Made by a program: the position numbers and the translations under genes | The notes under the pieces: model-generated | Seen by the model: only the letters and a program-made list of their open reading frames with translations | What the model was told of the DNA's origin: nothing | The model's database searches: none | Assembly: GCA_017469445.1 (NCBI GenBank) | Contig: JAFUGK010000014.1 | Span: forward strand, 96,229-160,228 | From: Clostridia bacterium | Lineage (GTDB): Bacteria > Bacillota > Clostridia > TANB77 > CAG-508 | Direction: 5' to 3' | DNA length: 64,000 nt | Shown: positions 1 to 8,020 of the stretch, one piece after another | How the letters are laid out: each line of letters begins with the position of its first letter | Position numbering within the stretch: position 1 is the stretch's first letter

Positions 1-515
1 TGGAACAATATATAATTATGGCAAATATAATAATGTTTAGTGCTGGAATTTGTAGCATTTTATCTACTCAAGGAAAACAAAAGAAAAATATTGTATTTGT
101 TGAATTTTTAGGAACAATATTAAGAATAATTGGAAATGTTTTAGCAAAAAACTGGACAGACGCAATAGCAAAAATAATAAAAGGAATAACTCAATTCTTA
201 TCTATAAAAAACAAATTTAACAAAAATAGTCTTATAGTATTATCATGTATTTATACAGTATTATCTTTAATGGTTGTATATATATTTGGTGACATAAAAT
301 ATTTAGTTGCAATAATTCCATCATTGCTGGAATTTTATGCATTAATATCTCCTTCGACAAGAAAATATAGATGGTTTATAATTACAACAAAGACTTTTTG
401 GATTATAAATAACTTTATATTCAAGCTATATGTTGGAGTTTTATTTGATGTCACAGTAATAATATGTCATTTATTAAAATTATATAAAAGTACAAGTGTA
501 AGAGATAAAATATAA
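1..515 (+). CDS. YgjV-like inner membrane protein, 5' partial
   Basis: A small polytopic membrane protein. Hydrophobic segments alternate with short charged loops, and the tail (NNFIFKLYVGVLFDVTVI) resembles the YgjV family of bacterial inner membrane proteins, whose function is unknown. The first in-window ATG is at 18, but no ribosome binding site precedes it and the frame stays open to base 3, so the true start probably lies outside the window. It ends 17 bases before the next gene and likely shares its transcript. The family call is by pattern only. Confidence 0.55.
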   Translation, partial: EQYIIMANIIMFSAGICSILSTQGKQKKNIVFVEFLGTILRIIGNVLAKNWTDAIAKIIKGITQFLSIKNKFNKNSLIVLSCIYTVLSLMVVYIFGDIKYLVAIIPSLLEFYALISPSTRKYRWFIITTKTFWIINNFIFKLYVGVLFDVTVIICHLLKLYKSTSVRDKI

Positions 516-532
516 AATTATAGGAGGTAAAA

Positions 533-1174
533 ATGACATTTAAAGAAAGATTTTATAAATGTGGAGTATGTGGTGTAGAAAATAAATATATAGTTTATAC
601 ATCTGATTTTATAAGTGGATATTCTGATTTTGATATGAAACCAGTTGGGAGTATAATTGGCTTAGGTGCTAGTATTATGGAATGTCCAAATTGTCATTAT
701 GCAAATTATGATATTCGTACTACAATAGTATCAGAATTGTCAAACAATCTTAAATTGTGGAATAGTTTAAGTGAATTTCAAAATATTATAAAAAAATATT
801 CTGGAACCTTAAGAAAAATATTATTAGTTGCCAAACAATATGAAAATAATATGGATTATTTAAATGCATATAAAACTTATATAATGGCATCATGGGTTAG
901 CGACGATAAAAAAACCAATAAATTTAGAAAAAAAGCTTATCAAATATTTACAGAAAAAATATTACCTAACTATAATAATAATTTAATACAAATTGGAGAT
1001 ATACTACGAATGGAAGGTAATTTTAAAAATGCAATAAAAATAATTAATGCTGTAAGAGAATTAACAGATAAATCTGACCATAACATATTAAAAGTTCTAG
1101 ATGCTGAAATAAAATTTATAGAAAACAAAGATAAAAAAAGACATAATTTAGGTGAAATATTTAGTGAAAAATAG
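533..1174 (+). CDS. DUF2225-like zinc-ribbon protein
   Basis: 213 residues with a strong Shine-Dalgarno (AGGAGG) seven bases before ATG. The N-terminus holds two CxxC pairs, CGVC at about residues 10-13 and CPNCHYA at about 51-57. This spacing and the CPxCxYA motif are typical of DUF2225 proteins, which probably bind one zinc ion. The rest is helical and charged, compatible with TPR-like repeats that are common in this family. Its biochemical role is unknown. It is co-directional with the membrane protein before it and the orphan after it. Confidence 0.6.
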   Translation: MTFKERFYKCGVCGVENKYIVYTSDFISGYSDFDMKPVGSIIGLGASIMECPNCHYANYDIRTTIVSELSNNLKLWNSLSEFQNIIKKYSGTLRKILLVAKQYENNMDYLNAYKTYIMASWVSDDKKTNKFRKKAYQIFTEKILPNYNNNLIQIGDILRMEGNFKNAIKIINAVRELTDKSDHNILKVLDAEIKFIENKDKKRHNLGEIFSEK

Positions 1175-1242
1175 AGATAATGCAAACAATACAGAAAATA
1201 ATCTAAAAACACTATTCAAGAATAAGATAAGGAGAAGATTTA

Positions 1243-1833
1243 ATGGAAGTTGCAATAAGAAGTGGACAGACAGATTTTAAGGATATATTTATTAAATATC
1301 AAAACAAAGTTCTATCAATGTACTTTATGAATGTAGGAGACTTATTTTGGTCAATAAACAAATCAAATCCGCATTCCATTAAAGAAACATTTGATATTCC
1401 TCAAACAGAAAGAGACATATATAGTTTATTTGATAAATTATATAAAGACATAAACCAAGCAAAATTATTTAAAGAACAAGATGATGATTATATTAAACGA
1501 AAACTTTTCGAAAGGAACTTATTTAATCCAGAAACTAAAACAATTGAATGGCATAGTGATGAAACTTATTTTGATAGTGATGATATTGTAAGAATTATCA
1601 AACAAAAAGATAATTATCATTTGGAATTTACACGACCTAAAGTTTATGAAGACTCATTTCATATGGGAAGCCCAAGAATGATTTATATACGATTTAGAAA
1701 TTCTGGCAGCTATTACGATCCTTTTAATTTGGCTTTTATGAAAATGTTTAAAGATGCACAATTTTTGCAAGAACGAGGCTTTAAAGGTTTACATAAGCAA
1801 GATGTTCAAACGAAATCAGATATAGAGAGATAA
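1243..1833 (+). CDS. hypothetical protein, orphan
   Basis: 196 residues, preceded by the ribosome binding site AAGGAGA eight bases before ATG. I do not recognise the family. The sequence is soluble, rich in charged and aromatic residues, with no signal peptide or membrane segment. It is the last gene of a three-gene plus-strand set and is followed by a long empty spacer. Base composition matches its surroundings. Confidence 0.5.
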   Translation: MEVAIRSGQTDFKDIFIKYQNKVLSMYFMNVGDLFWSINKSNPHSIKETFDIPQTERDIYSLFDKLYKDINQAKLFKEQDDDYIKRKLFERNLFNPETKTIEWHSDETYFDSDDIVRIIKQKDNYHLEFTRPKVYEDSFHMGSPRMIYIRFRNSGSYYDPFNLAFMKMFKDAQFLQERGFKGLHKQDVQTKSDIER

Positions 1834-2709
1834 AAATTTAGTAGATTTCAAATTAATTTGCAAAAGAGTAGGAGAGAGGGGACAATTTTAATTTTGTGCA
1901 ATGTTAAATTTATAATTTTAAAACCAAACATTAAATATCAAAACCGAACATTTGTGTTGATTAAATTTTTACAACTTATAATGTATAATTTTATAAATTT
2001 ATGAATCAGATTTAATTATCATAACAATTATATTACTTTATAAATTGAACGCTTCAAAATCGTTTTTAAGACATTTTTATATTTAATCTAATAAGTTATA
2101 TGTTTAGAATTTAATTTTTAATAATATGACTTGCAGCAAAATTTATCTAAAACTATTAAATTATTGATAATTTAAGCATTTTTGAAAATTGCTGAAAAAT
2201 GGCTAAAAAACGACGCACGAGAATCGATTTTAAGGCGTTTTTAGAAAAAAGTAATATAGTTACATATCTTAAAAAATGACTAAAATAAGGATTTTAGCGA
2301 ATTTCAAAATTTTGATGAAAAATTAAATATCAAATGTAAAATATAATTAAATGATATTAAGCTAGAATAAAAATGTATAAGCTAAAATAGTAAAGCAGCT
2401 AAATCAATTTTAAAGACTTTTAAATAAAAAGTAGTATAATGACATAATAAGTAATAATACTGTAAATAACTTAAAAAGTAGCGAGATAGGAGTTTTAAGA
2501 CATATATTATAAAAATCCTATCTCTATTTGCACAAAACTTTTATTTTGTGCAATGTTCTGTATTTCATTTTACACTTTTTTTATCTATATTACCTATTTC
2601 TCTCCTATGCGTTCTCATAGATTTTTACTTTTTTAAAATAAACATTAACTTAATATTTAACTGTATCTTATTAATTATTTTAATTTATTTTCCTAATTAT
2701 TAAAATCTT
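1834..2709. other. 876-bp AT-rich intergenic region
   Basis: No supportable gene on either strand. A short direct repeat (TTTTGTGCAATGTT) occurs near 1892 and 2544. An inverted repeat, GAGATAGGA at 2483-2491 and TCCTATCTC at 2516-2524, could form a hairpin, but no T-tract follows it. The spacer separates plus-strand genes from minus-strand genes and may be the remains of decayed genes. Confidence 0.5.
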
Positions 2710-4086
2710 TTAATTTTGAGGATTTACATTTATCTGTTCCTTCATATTATCATATACAAATTTATTAAATTTTTCTAAAAAATCTTTAGAATTATTCCAA
2801 TCTTCAATTTGATAATTTGTAATTCTTTGAATTGCCATACAACAAATATATTCATATAATCCTTGACTACTACTTTTATATATTATAAAGTATAAAGGTT
2901 TTACTGCTTTATTTCCCATACTTAAAACTTGGTTAAACTGTTTACTTTCGAGGGTATATTCATACCATTTAGCTTCAAAAGCAAATTGATAATCTGCTCT
3001 TTCCTTTTCCCCTATTTCTTCAGTTAAATTTTGCAACAAAGCAGCAATTTTTTCTAAATCATCAGTATTAATATTTTTGAATAACATTTGTTCATCTACA
3101 CCGTTTTCCGTAATTTCGTTCCAGTTTATATTATTATTTTCAGTGCTTTTATCCGCTTTAATGTGTTCTGTTATTGTATAGGTATTTCGCTTAATATTAA
3201 TATCAAATATTGTTTTTTCACCATCAGGTGATTCAAGCACAAATTTGGTTATACCAGCTTTTTTAAATTCAGCATGAACCAACCAATCTTCAATGCCATT
3301 TTCATATCTAATATATAGATTTCCATATTTATCATCAAGCAAATAAGCATTATATGTATCATCAAATTTATATTTTCCTCCATTAACTAATAAATCAGTA
3401 CTGTATATAGGAGGAACTAATATGCATAAAGTAGTTACAAAAATAATTATTATTCCGCTTATGATTATTCCACCAATTTTGGCAATTTTATTTTCAAATA
3501 TTGCTAATGGATAAATTACTAAAGTAGATATACAAAAAATAGTAGTTAAAATATGTCTTGGAAAAGAAAATATTGTATTTGATAGATATCTACTATATTC
3601 CATACCAACAAAAATTAACATTGGGAAAAGTATTAATATCCCCCACCATTTATCTTTTTTCATATAATAGCCAATAAATCCCATTGGCAAACAAGCGATA
3701 GTCCACATAAACCAGTACTTATAGAATTGTGCAAATAAATTACTACCATTGATAACATCTTGAATTAAATAAATAAGTGGTTGGCTTATTAAAAAGAATA
3801 TAAAACATTTAAATGCTGAATCCTTTGCTGATTTGCTATTCATAATTATGAATATTCCAAAGAATATCCACACTTCAAATGTTACTGTTAAATCGTTAAA
3901 TGATGTATCTTTTACAATAGGTAACATTGCCATTATAGCTGTATATATTCCCATTATAATTCCCATAGCAATAACTTTGGACCATGTTAAATTAATACCT
4001 CCAAATAATTTTTTCATCATATCACTCTCATTTCGATTATTATTTTTTGAGCTTTGAAACCAATGACTTCCATAAGCATTATACAC
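2710..4086 (-). CDS. membrane protein with soluble C-terminal domain
   Basis: 458 residues from a GTG at 4086 without a ribosome binding site. ATG codons at 4020 and 4017 follow a weak GAGAG and are likelier starts (about 436 residues). The first half has about seven hydrophobic helices. The second half is soluble, with a C-terminal stretch (LSMGNKAVKPLYFIIY, then a GLYEYI segment) resembling small HEAT-like modules in clostridial hypothetical proteins. No catalytic motif is visible and the function is unknown. It is a single-gene unit between two gaps. Confidence 0.5.
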   Translation of the reverse strand: MYNAYGSHWFQSSKNNNRNESDMMKKLFGGINLTWSKVIAMGIIMGIYTAIMAMLPIVKDTSFNDLTVTFEVWIFFGIFIIMNSKSAKDSAFKCFIFFLISQPLIYLIQDVINGSNLFAQFYKYWFMWTIACLPMGFIGYYMKKDKWWGILILFPMLIFVGMEYSRYLSNTIFSFPRHILTTIFCISTLVIYPLAIFENKIAKIGGIIISGIIIIFVTTLCILVPPIYSTDLLVNGGKYKFDDTYNAYLLDDKYGNLYIRYENGIEDWLVHAEFKKAGITKFVLESPDGEKTIFDINIKRNTYTITEHIKADKSTENNNINWNEITENGVDEQMLFKNINTDDLEKIAALLQNLTEEIGEKERADYQFAFEAKWYEYTLESKQFNQVLSMGNKAVKPLYFIIYKSSSQGLYEYICCMAIQRITNYQIEDWNNSKDFLEKFNKFVYDNMKEQINVNPQN

Positions 4087-4155
4087 TAATAAAAAAATAT
4101 TGCAATATTTTATTTAAAAGTATTCTAATACAAGCAAATTATTTAGATAAATTAT

Positions 4156-4180
4156 AAGAACCAGTATTAAACTGGTTCTT
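4156..4180 (-). terminator. hairpin after orphan gene
   Basis: A perfect 10-bp stem, AAGAACCAGT paired with ACTGGTTCTT around a five-base loop, lies 17 bases after the stop at 4198. The tail is only moderately T-rich, so it is a weak terminator candidate. Confidence 0.5.
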
Positions 4181-4197
4181 TGAGTTAAAATATTAAT

Positions 4198-4629
4198 TTA
4201 TGTTACGGGTATTTTTTCATTTTGTTCATTCACTGCAGTAATTTTTGTTTCAGTAGTGTCAACAATTAGGCCTTCAAAATCTGGTATGCCAATAATAGTA
4301 TATTTTATTCTAGCTAAACTTCCACCAGGGCAGACAAAGTAAAACCTTTCAATAGCCCTATAAATTGATGCTAAAATATAAGAGATTAATAGAGTATAAA
4401 TTTCATTTTTATTTTCATCATCTTTCTGTTCTTCATCTGACGAGAGATTCAATACTTCATATTCAGCCTCAACCCAATATGCAAGACTATGAATATTAAA
4501 CTTTATTAATACGTTTCCTTCAAATATTTCAACAATACTATCTGGCATTTCTAATAATCCTTCAACTTTAAAAACTGCTGTTTCAGATGTAAAAAATTCA
4601 GATTTTACAATATACCGAATTTTATCCAT
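4198..4629 (-). CDS. hypothetical protein, orphan
   Basis: 143 residues from ATG at 4629, which follows GAAAGG at good spacing. The upstream ATG at 4668 has no binding site. It is acidic, with a hydrophobic helix near the middle and no recognised family. It contains an in-frame CGG codon (4617-4615, Arg 5 of the short form). In conserved genes of this window CGG marks a +1 shift, but shifting here would run into TAA within three codons. The gene is therefore either recently acquired or read conventionally. It is a single-gene unit with its own hairpin. Confidence 0.45.
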   Translation of the reverse strand: MDKIRYIVKSEFFTSETAVFKVEGLLEMPDSIVEIFEGNVLIKFNIHSLAYWVEAEYEVLNLSSDEEQKDDENKNEIYTLLISYILASIYRAIERFYFVCPGGSLARIKYTIIGIPDFEGLIVDTTETKITAVNEQNEKIPVT

Positions 4630-4724
4630 AACATATCCTTTCTCCCATTCGGGGCCTAAATAATACATTTAACTTATACATATAACAATGTATATATAGT
4701 ATATCATAACTTAACATAAAAATA

Positions 4725-4757
4725 AAGTAATATAGCTTAAATTCAGCCATATTACTT
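4725..4757 (-). terminator. terminator of rho
   Basis: Stem AAGTAATAT paired with ATATTACTT, followed on the minus strand by a T-rich tail (ATTTTTATG), seven bases after the rho stop. Confidence 0.7.
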
Positions 4758-4763
4758 TTGGGA

Positions 4764-6062
4764 TTATACATCTAATACTATATTAGTTTGAATAGATTTT
4801 AAAAACTCTTTATTATCTTTTGTCTTTGTCATTAGAGTAATTAATTTTTCTGTTATATCAGCTACAGACATGTTATTCATTGCTTTCCTTAATGCATATA
4901 CCGTTTCTAATTCATCTTTATCTAGAAGTAAGTCTTCTCTTCTTGTTCCAGATTTATTAATATCTATTGCTGGGAAAATTCTCTTTTCAGATAATTTTCT
5001 ATCTAAGTGCACTTCCATATTTCCTGTTCCCTTAAATTCTTCAAATATTACATCATCCATTTTACTTCCAGTTTCAATAAGTGCTGTAGCTAATATTGTT
5101 AAACTACCTGCATCTTCAGTATTTCTGGCTGCTCCGAAAAATCTCTTTGGCTTATGTAAAGCTGTTGGATCTAAACCTCCAGATAATGTTCTTCCTGAAG
5201 ATGGAATTACTAAATTGTATGCTCTCGCTAGTCTTGTAATACTGTCTAGCAAAATTACTACATCTTTATTTTGTTCTGTAAGTCTTTTTGCTCTTTCTAA
5301 TACCATTTCTGCAACTTTAACATGATGCTCTGGTAATTCATCAAATGTAGAATATATAACATCACCTTTTATAGAACGCCTCATATCTGTAACTTCCTCT
5401 GGTCTTTCATCTATAAGTAAAACTATTAATTCTACTTCGGGATTATTTGTTGTAATACTATTTGCTATTTTCTTTAAAATTGTGGTTTTACCTGCTTTGG
5501 GTGGAGCCACTATCATTCCCCTCTGCCCTTTTCCAATTGGAGATAATAAATCTACTAATCGCATGGTATATTCGTTTGATGTTGTTTCTAATTTTAGTCT
5601 TTTATCTGGATATATAGGAGTTAAATCATCAAAAGTTGTCCTTTGAATTGATTTTTCAGGTTGCTCATCATTTACCTCTCCAACAAATATCAAAGCTGGA
5701 AATTTTTCTTCTGCAGTTGTTCTAGATATTCCTTTTATTTTGTCACCTGTATTTAGCTTAAATCTTCTTATTTGTACAGGAGAAACATACACATCTTTTG
5801 GACTTGGCAAATAGTTATCTCCTCTTAAGAAGCCATATCCATCTGGCATAACTTCTAATATTCCTTCTATTATTTCGTCTCCTTCATTCGTAAGTTTATA
5901 TGTACCATCATTATTGTTAGATTCTTTAACAGAAACAGCATTTTCTGATAATTTTTCTATTTTTTCTATTAATTCATCTTTTTTTAGTTTTGATATATTT
6001 GCAATACCTTTTTCTTTTGCTATTTCTTTTAATTCTGTTAATGTTAATTCATGTAAATCCAT
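4764..6062 (-). CDS. rho: transcription termination factor Rho
   Basis: 432 residues, normal length. Rho is a hexameric RNA-dependent ATPase helicase that releases RNA polymerase. The N-terminal helical Rho_N domain (about 1-45) is followed by a cold-shock-like RNA-binding domain with GYGFLR near 76-80, then the RecA-type motor. The P-loop APPKAGKTT is at about 186-194, with VILLDSITR and TILATALIETGS motifs further on. A strong binding site (AGGGGGGC) precedes ATG. The yabP-yabQ-divIC group normally ends with the S1 protein gene yabR in Bacillus; here rho occupies that place. Confidence 0.95.
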   Translation of the reverse strand: MDLHELTLTELKEIAKEKGIANISKLKKDELIEKIEKLSENAVSVKESNNNDGTYKLTNEGDEIIEGILEVMPDGYGFLRGDNYLPSPKDVYVSPVQIRRFKLNTGDKIKGISRTTAEEKFPALIFVGEVNDEQPEKSIQRTTFDDLTPIYPDKRLKLETTSNEYTMRLVDLLSPIGKGQRGMIVAPPKAGKTTILKKIANSITTNNPEVELIVLLIDERPEEVTDMRRSIKGDVIYSTFDELPEHHVKVAEMVLERAKRLTEQNKDVVILLDSITRLARAYNLVIPSSGRTLSGGLDPTALHKPKRFFGAARNTEDAGSLTILATALIETGSKMDDVIFEEFKGTGNMEVHLDRKLSEKRIFPAIDINKSGTRREDLLLDKDELETVYALRKAMNNMSVADITEKLITLMTKTKDNKEFLKSIQTNIVLDV

Positions 6063-6114
6063 AAAAGCCCCCCTATTTAAAAATAGAAACTATATAAATA
6101 TGTTATATAGCTTC

Positions 6115-6396
6115 TTATTTATCTTGATCTATATATATTTTTTCATTTGGTAAATACATATCTAGTTTTTCTCTAGCTACTTCTTCAATATATTCTGAAG
6201 AGTTTAAGCTTTCCTTTTTGGCAAGTAAACTCTCTTTATATTCAATTTGTTCTTGTATTTGTTTTGCATAATATTCTTGATTATTTTTATAAGAATCTAA
6301 AGTTCTTTGTTGTGATATAAAAATTCCTAAAATGTATATGGCTAAAGCAATAATAAAAAGATTTTTATAAAACTTTTTCGATTTCAATATTCTCAT
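6115..6396 (-). CDS. divIC: septum formation initiator, DivIC/FtsB type
   Basis: 93 residues. One membrane helix (about 12-30) is followed by a coiled coil and the conserved tail EEVAREKLDMYLPNEKIY, the hallmark of DivIC/FtsB proteins. These bridge FtsL and DivIB/FtsQ in the divisome and gate septal wall synthesis. It stands in the usual yabP-yabQ-divIC order. The symbol follows context; FtsB-like is an equally valid name. Confidence 0.88.
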   Translation of the reverse strand: MRILKSKKFYKNLFIIALAIYILGIFISQQRTLDSYKNNQEYYAKQIQEQIEYKESLLAKKESLNSSEYIEEVAREKLDMYLPNEKIYIDQDK

Positions 6397-6453
6397 TTTT
6401 ACATTTATCTCCAGTATTTTTTATAATTATATATATTATTCTACAAAAAGTCT

Positions 6454-6951
6454 TTAAATCCTTCTTTCTTTAGGCTTTTTCAGTAATTTTTTTATATTTT
6501 TTTGTAAAATATTGTATAAATTTTTTCTAAAGTTGATAAAAACGAAACAAATTGGTTTTAAAATCAGTTTCCTACTTATTTTTAGTAATTGTTTTGCTGG
6601 ATAAATTATATAATAAATAATTTTAATAATAATAGCTTTTAGAAAACTTATTATTTTAACATTTATTTTAATAATATACTTGCTAATTGTTAAAATATAT
6701 AACATTGCTCCTATGAATATTCCTATAAAAATATATACCCTAATTTGTCCATTATTAAATTTGTAAATACTATATGCTAAAATTATACAAGTAATTATCC
6801 AATATACTATGTCTTCTATATATGTAATAATATCTGGAGTTTTAAAGCTTTTCCTTAATATTCTGAAAATATCAAATATAAATGAAATTAATATGCCATT
6901 TACTATGAAAATGAAAAATACTTGTGCTTGAGATATAGTTAAACTATCCAA
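6454..6951 (-). CDS. yabQ: spore cortex biosynthesis protein YabQ
   Basis: 165 residues with about four or five hydrophobic helices (first about 8-28) and a strongly basic C-terminus. The N-terminal pattern ISQAQVFFIFIVNGILISF then FDIFRILRK is typical of YabQ, a forespore outer-membrane protein needed for cortex formation in Bacillus. It lies 12 bases after yabP. In this lineage it is probably expressed from a mother-cell sporulation promoter, though none was clear. Confidence 0.88.
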   Translation of the reverse strand: MDSLTISQAQVFFIFIVNGILISFIFDIFRILRKSFKTPDIITYIEDIVYWIITCIILAYSIYKFNNGQIRVYIFIGIFIGAMLYILTISKYIIKINVKIISFLKAIIIKIIYYIIYPAKQLLKISRKLILKPICFVFINFRKNLYNILQKNIKKLLKKPKERRI

Positions 6952-6963
6952 AGTTGTTCTCCT

Positions 6964-7260
6964 TTACTTAAATATTTTACCTAAAAATGACCCCCCTGCC
7001 TTTTCTGAAGCTTTATCAGAATATGCTAAACTAATTATATCCCCCTCAACTACAACTTCTGATGTATCAATACTTAGCTTGTTTATTCTTAAATTATCTC
7101 CTTTAACTGTAAGTAATCCTAAATCTGTCTCAAGTATAACAACCTGGTCATCAAAACTTAATACATCTAATACTCCAGATATACTTAGTTTACTCCTATT
7201 TTCGAGTATAATATTTTGTATTACGCTGTTTGTTATAGATTTTCTATCCTCTATGTTCAT
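6964..7260 (-). CDS. yabP: sporulation protein YabP
   Basis: 98 residues. The conserved start (IEDRKSITNSVIQNIILENR followed by LSISGVLDVLSFDD) is characteristic of the YabP/YqfC family. YabP is a small soluble mother-cell protein required for spore coat or cortex assembly. It is first in the yabP-yabQ-divIC-rho set. Length and context fit the family well. Confidence 0.9.
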   Translation of the reverse strand: MNIEDRKSITNSVIQNIILENRSKLSISGVLDVLSFDDQVVILETDLGLLTVKGDNLRINKLSIDTSEVVVEGDIISLAYSDKASEKAGGSFLGKIFK

Positions 7261-7334
7261 AAAACCACTCCTTTGTCTTTATTGTTATTAAATATATATA
7301 TTCAGCTTGTACGGTTTTTAGAACAATTAAATTA

Positions 7335-7369
7335 AAAAGATAGTACACTAATTTAGTGTACTATCTTTT
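7335..7369 (-). terminator. strong hairpin terminator of 7412 gene
   Basis: A perfect 16-bp stem (AAAAGATAGTACACTA with its complement) with a 3-base loop, 40 bases after the stop at 7412. It is A/T-flanked on both sides, so it can act in either direction. Confidence 0.75.
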
Positions 7370-7411
7370 CAACATAAAACTTCAATAATGAAAGTTATTA
7401 AATTTTAAAAA

Positions 7412-7897
7412 TTACTTTAATTGGGATTTCAACTTTTTGATTTCTGCTAAAATTTTGTCTTTTTTTATTTGACATTTTGATGCATTAGCTCCACTACAAC
7501 TAAAATCATACATCTTCGGACACTCATTACAAAAATATCTATATTCACAATAGAGTTTTTTGATGTGCTCGAGAATAAGTTTATCTTTAGCTTCATCAAA
7601 GTAAGTTTTTAAAATATACTCTTTCCATTTAGAATTGAGTTCGACTGTGACTTTTTCATACCATTTACTTAAATGATCGTATTCATCTGGAAAGCATGAC
7701 ATACTACTTTCAAATAAAACTTCTAGTCCATCATAGTCATAATATTTGATTGAAGCTTCATATATGCGCTCATTAGTAAATTGAGCCATATAGGCATATC
7801 CATGAATACAACATTTATATTCGCCTATACTTTGCCGAAAATCTTGTCCAACTTTCCATTCTTCAAATGAAGGAAAATTAAATGTTTTAATGTTCAT
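7412..7897 (-). CDS. hypothetical Cys-rich protein, orphan
   Basis: 161 residues after a strong GAGGAGG site. The family is not recognised. Cysteines cluster at KCCIHG (about 28-33) and in the C-terminal part (YFCNECPKMYDFSC then ASKC), which suggests a metal site or FeS-like ligand set. The end is a basic helix. It carries an in-frame CGG (7837-7835, Arg 21) read in frame 0; a +1 shift there would meet TAG after two further codons. It is a single-gene unit, probably acquired. Confidence 0.5.
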   Translation of the reverse strand: MNIKTFNFPSFEEWKVGQDFRQSIGEYKCCIHGYAYMAQFTNERIYEASIKYYDYDGLEVLFESSMSCFPDEYDHLSKWYEKVTVELNSKWKEYILKTYFDEAKDKLILEHIKKLYCEYRYFCNECPKMYDFSCSGANASKCQIKKDKILAEIKKLKSQLK

Positions 7898-8020
7898 AAT
7901 TTCTTCCTCCTCAAAAAATAATTTTATAAGACTGCCTATATACTAATCTGAAAAACAGGAGTAATAAAAAATATATTATAGCAAATATATTATATTATAA
8001 AATTATGTAAGTTTCAATAT

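Noticed and set aside
18..20. ATG at 18 as true start of the first gene
   Set aside because: No ribosome binding site, and the frame is open to the window edge.
2483..2524. Terminator in the long spacer
   Set aside because: Hairpin lacks a T-tract and is far from any stop codon.
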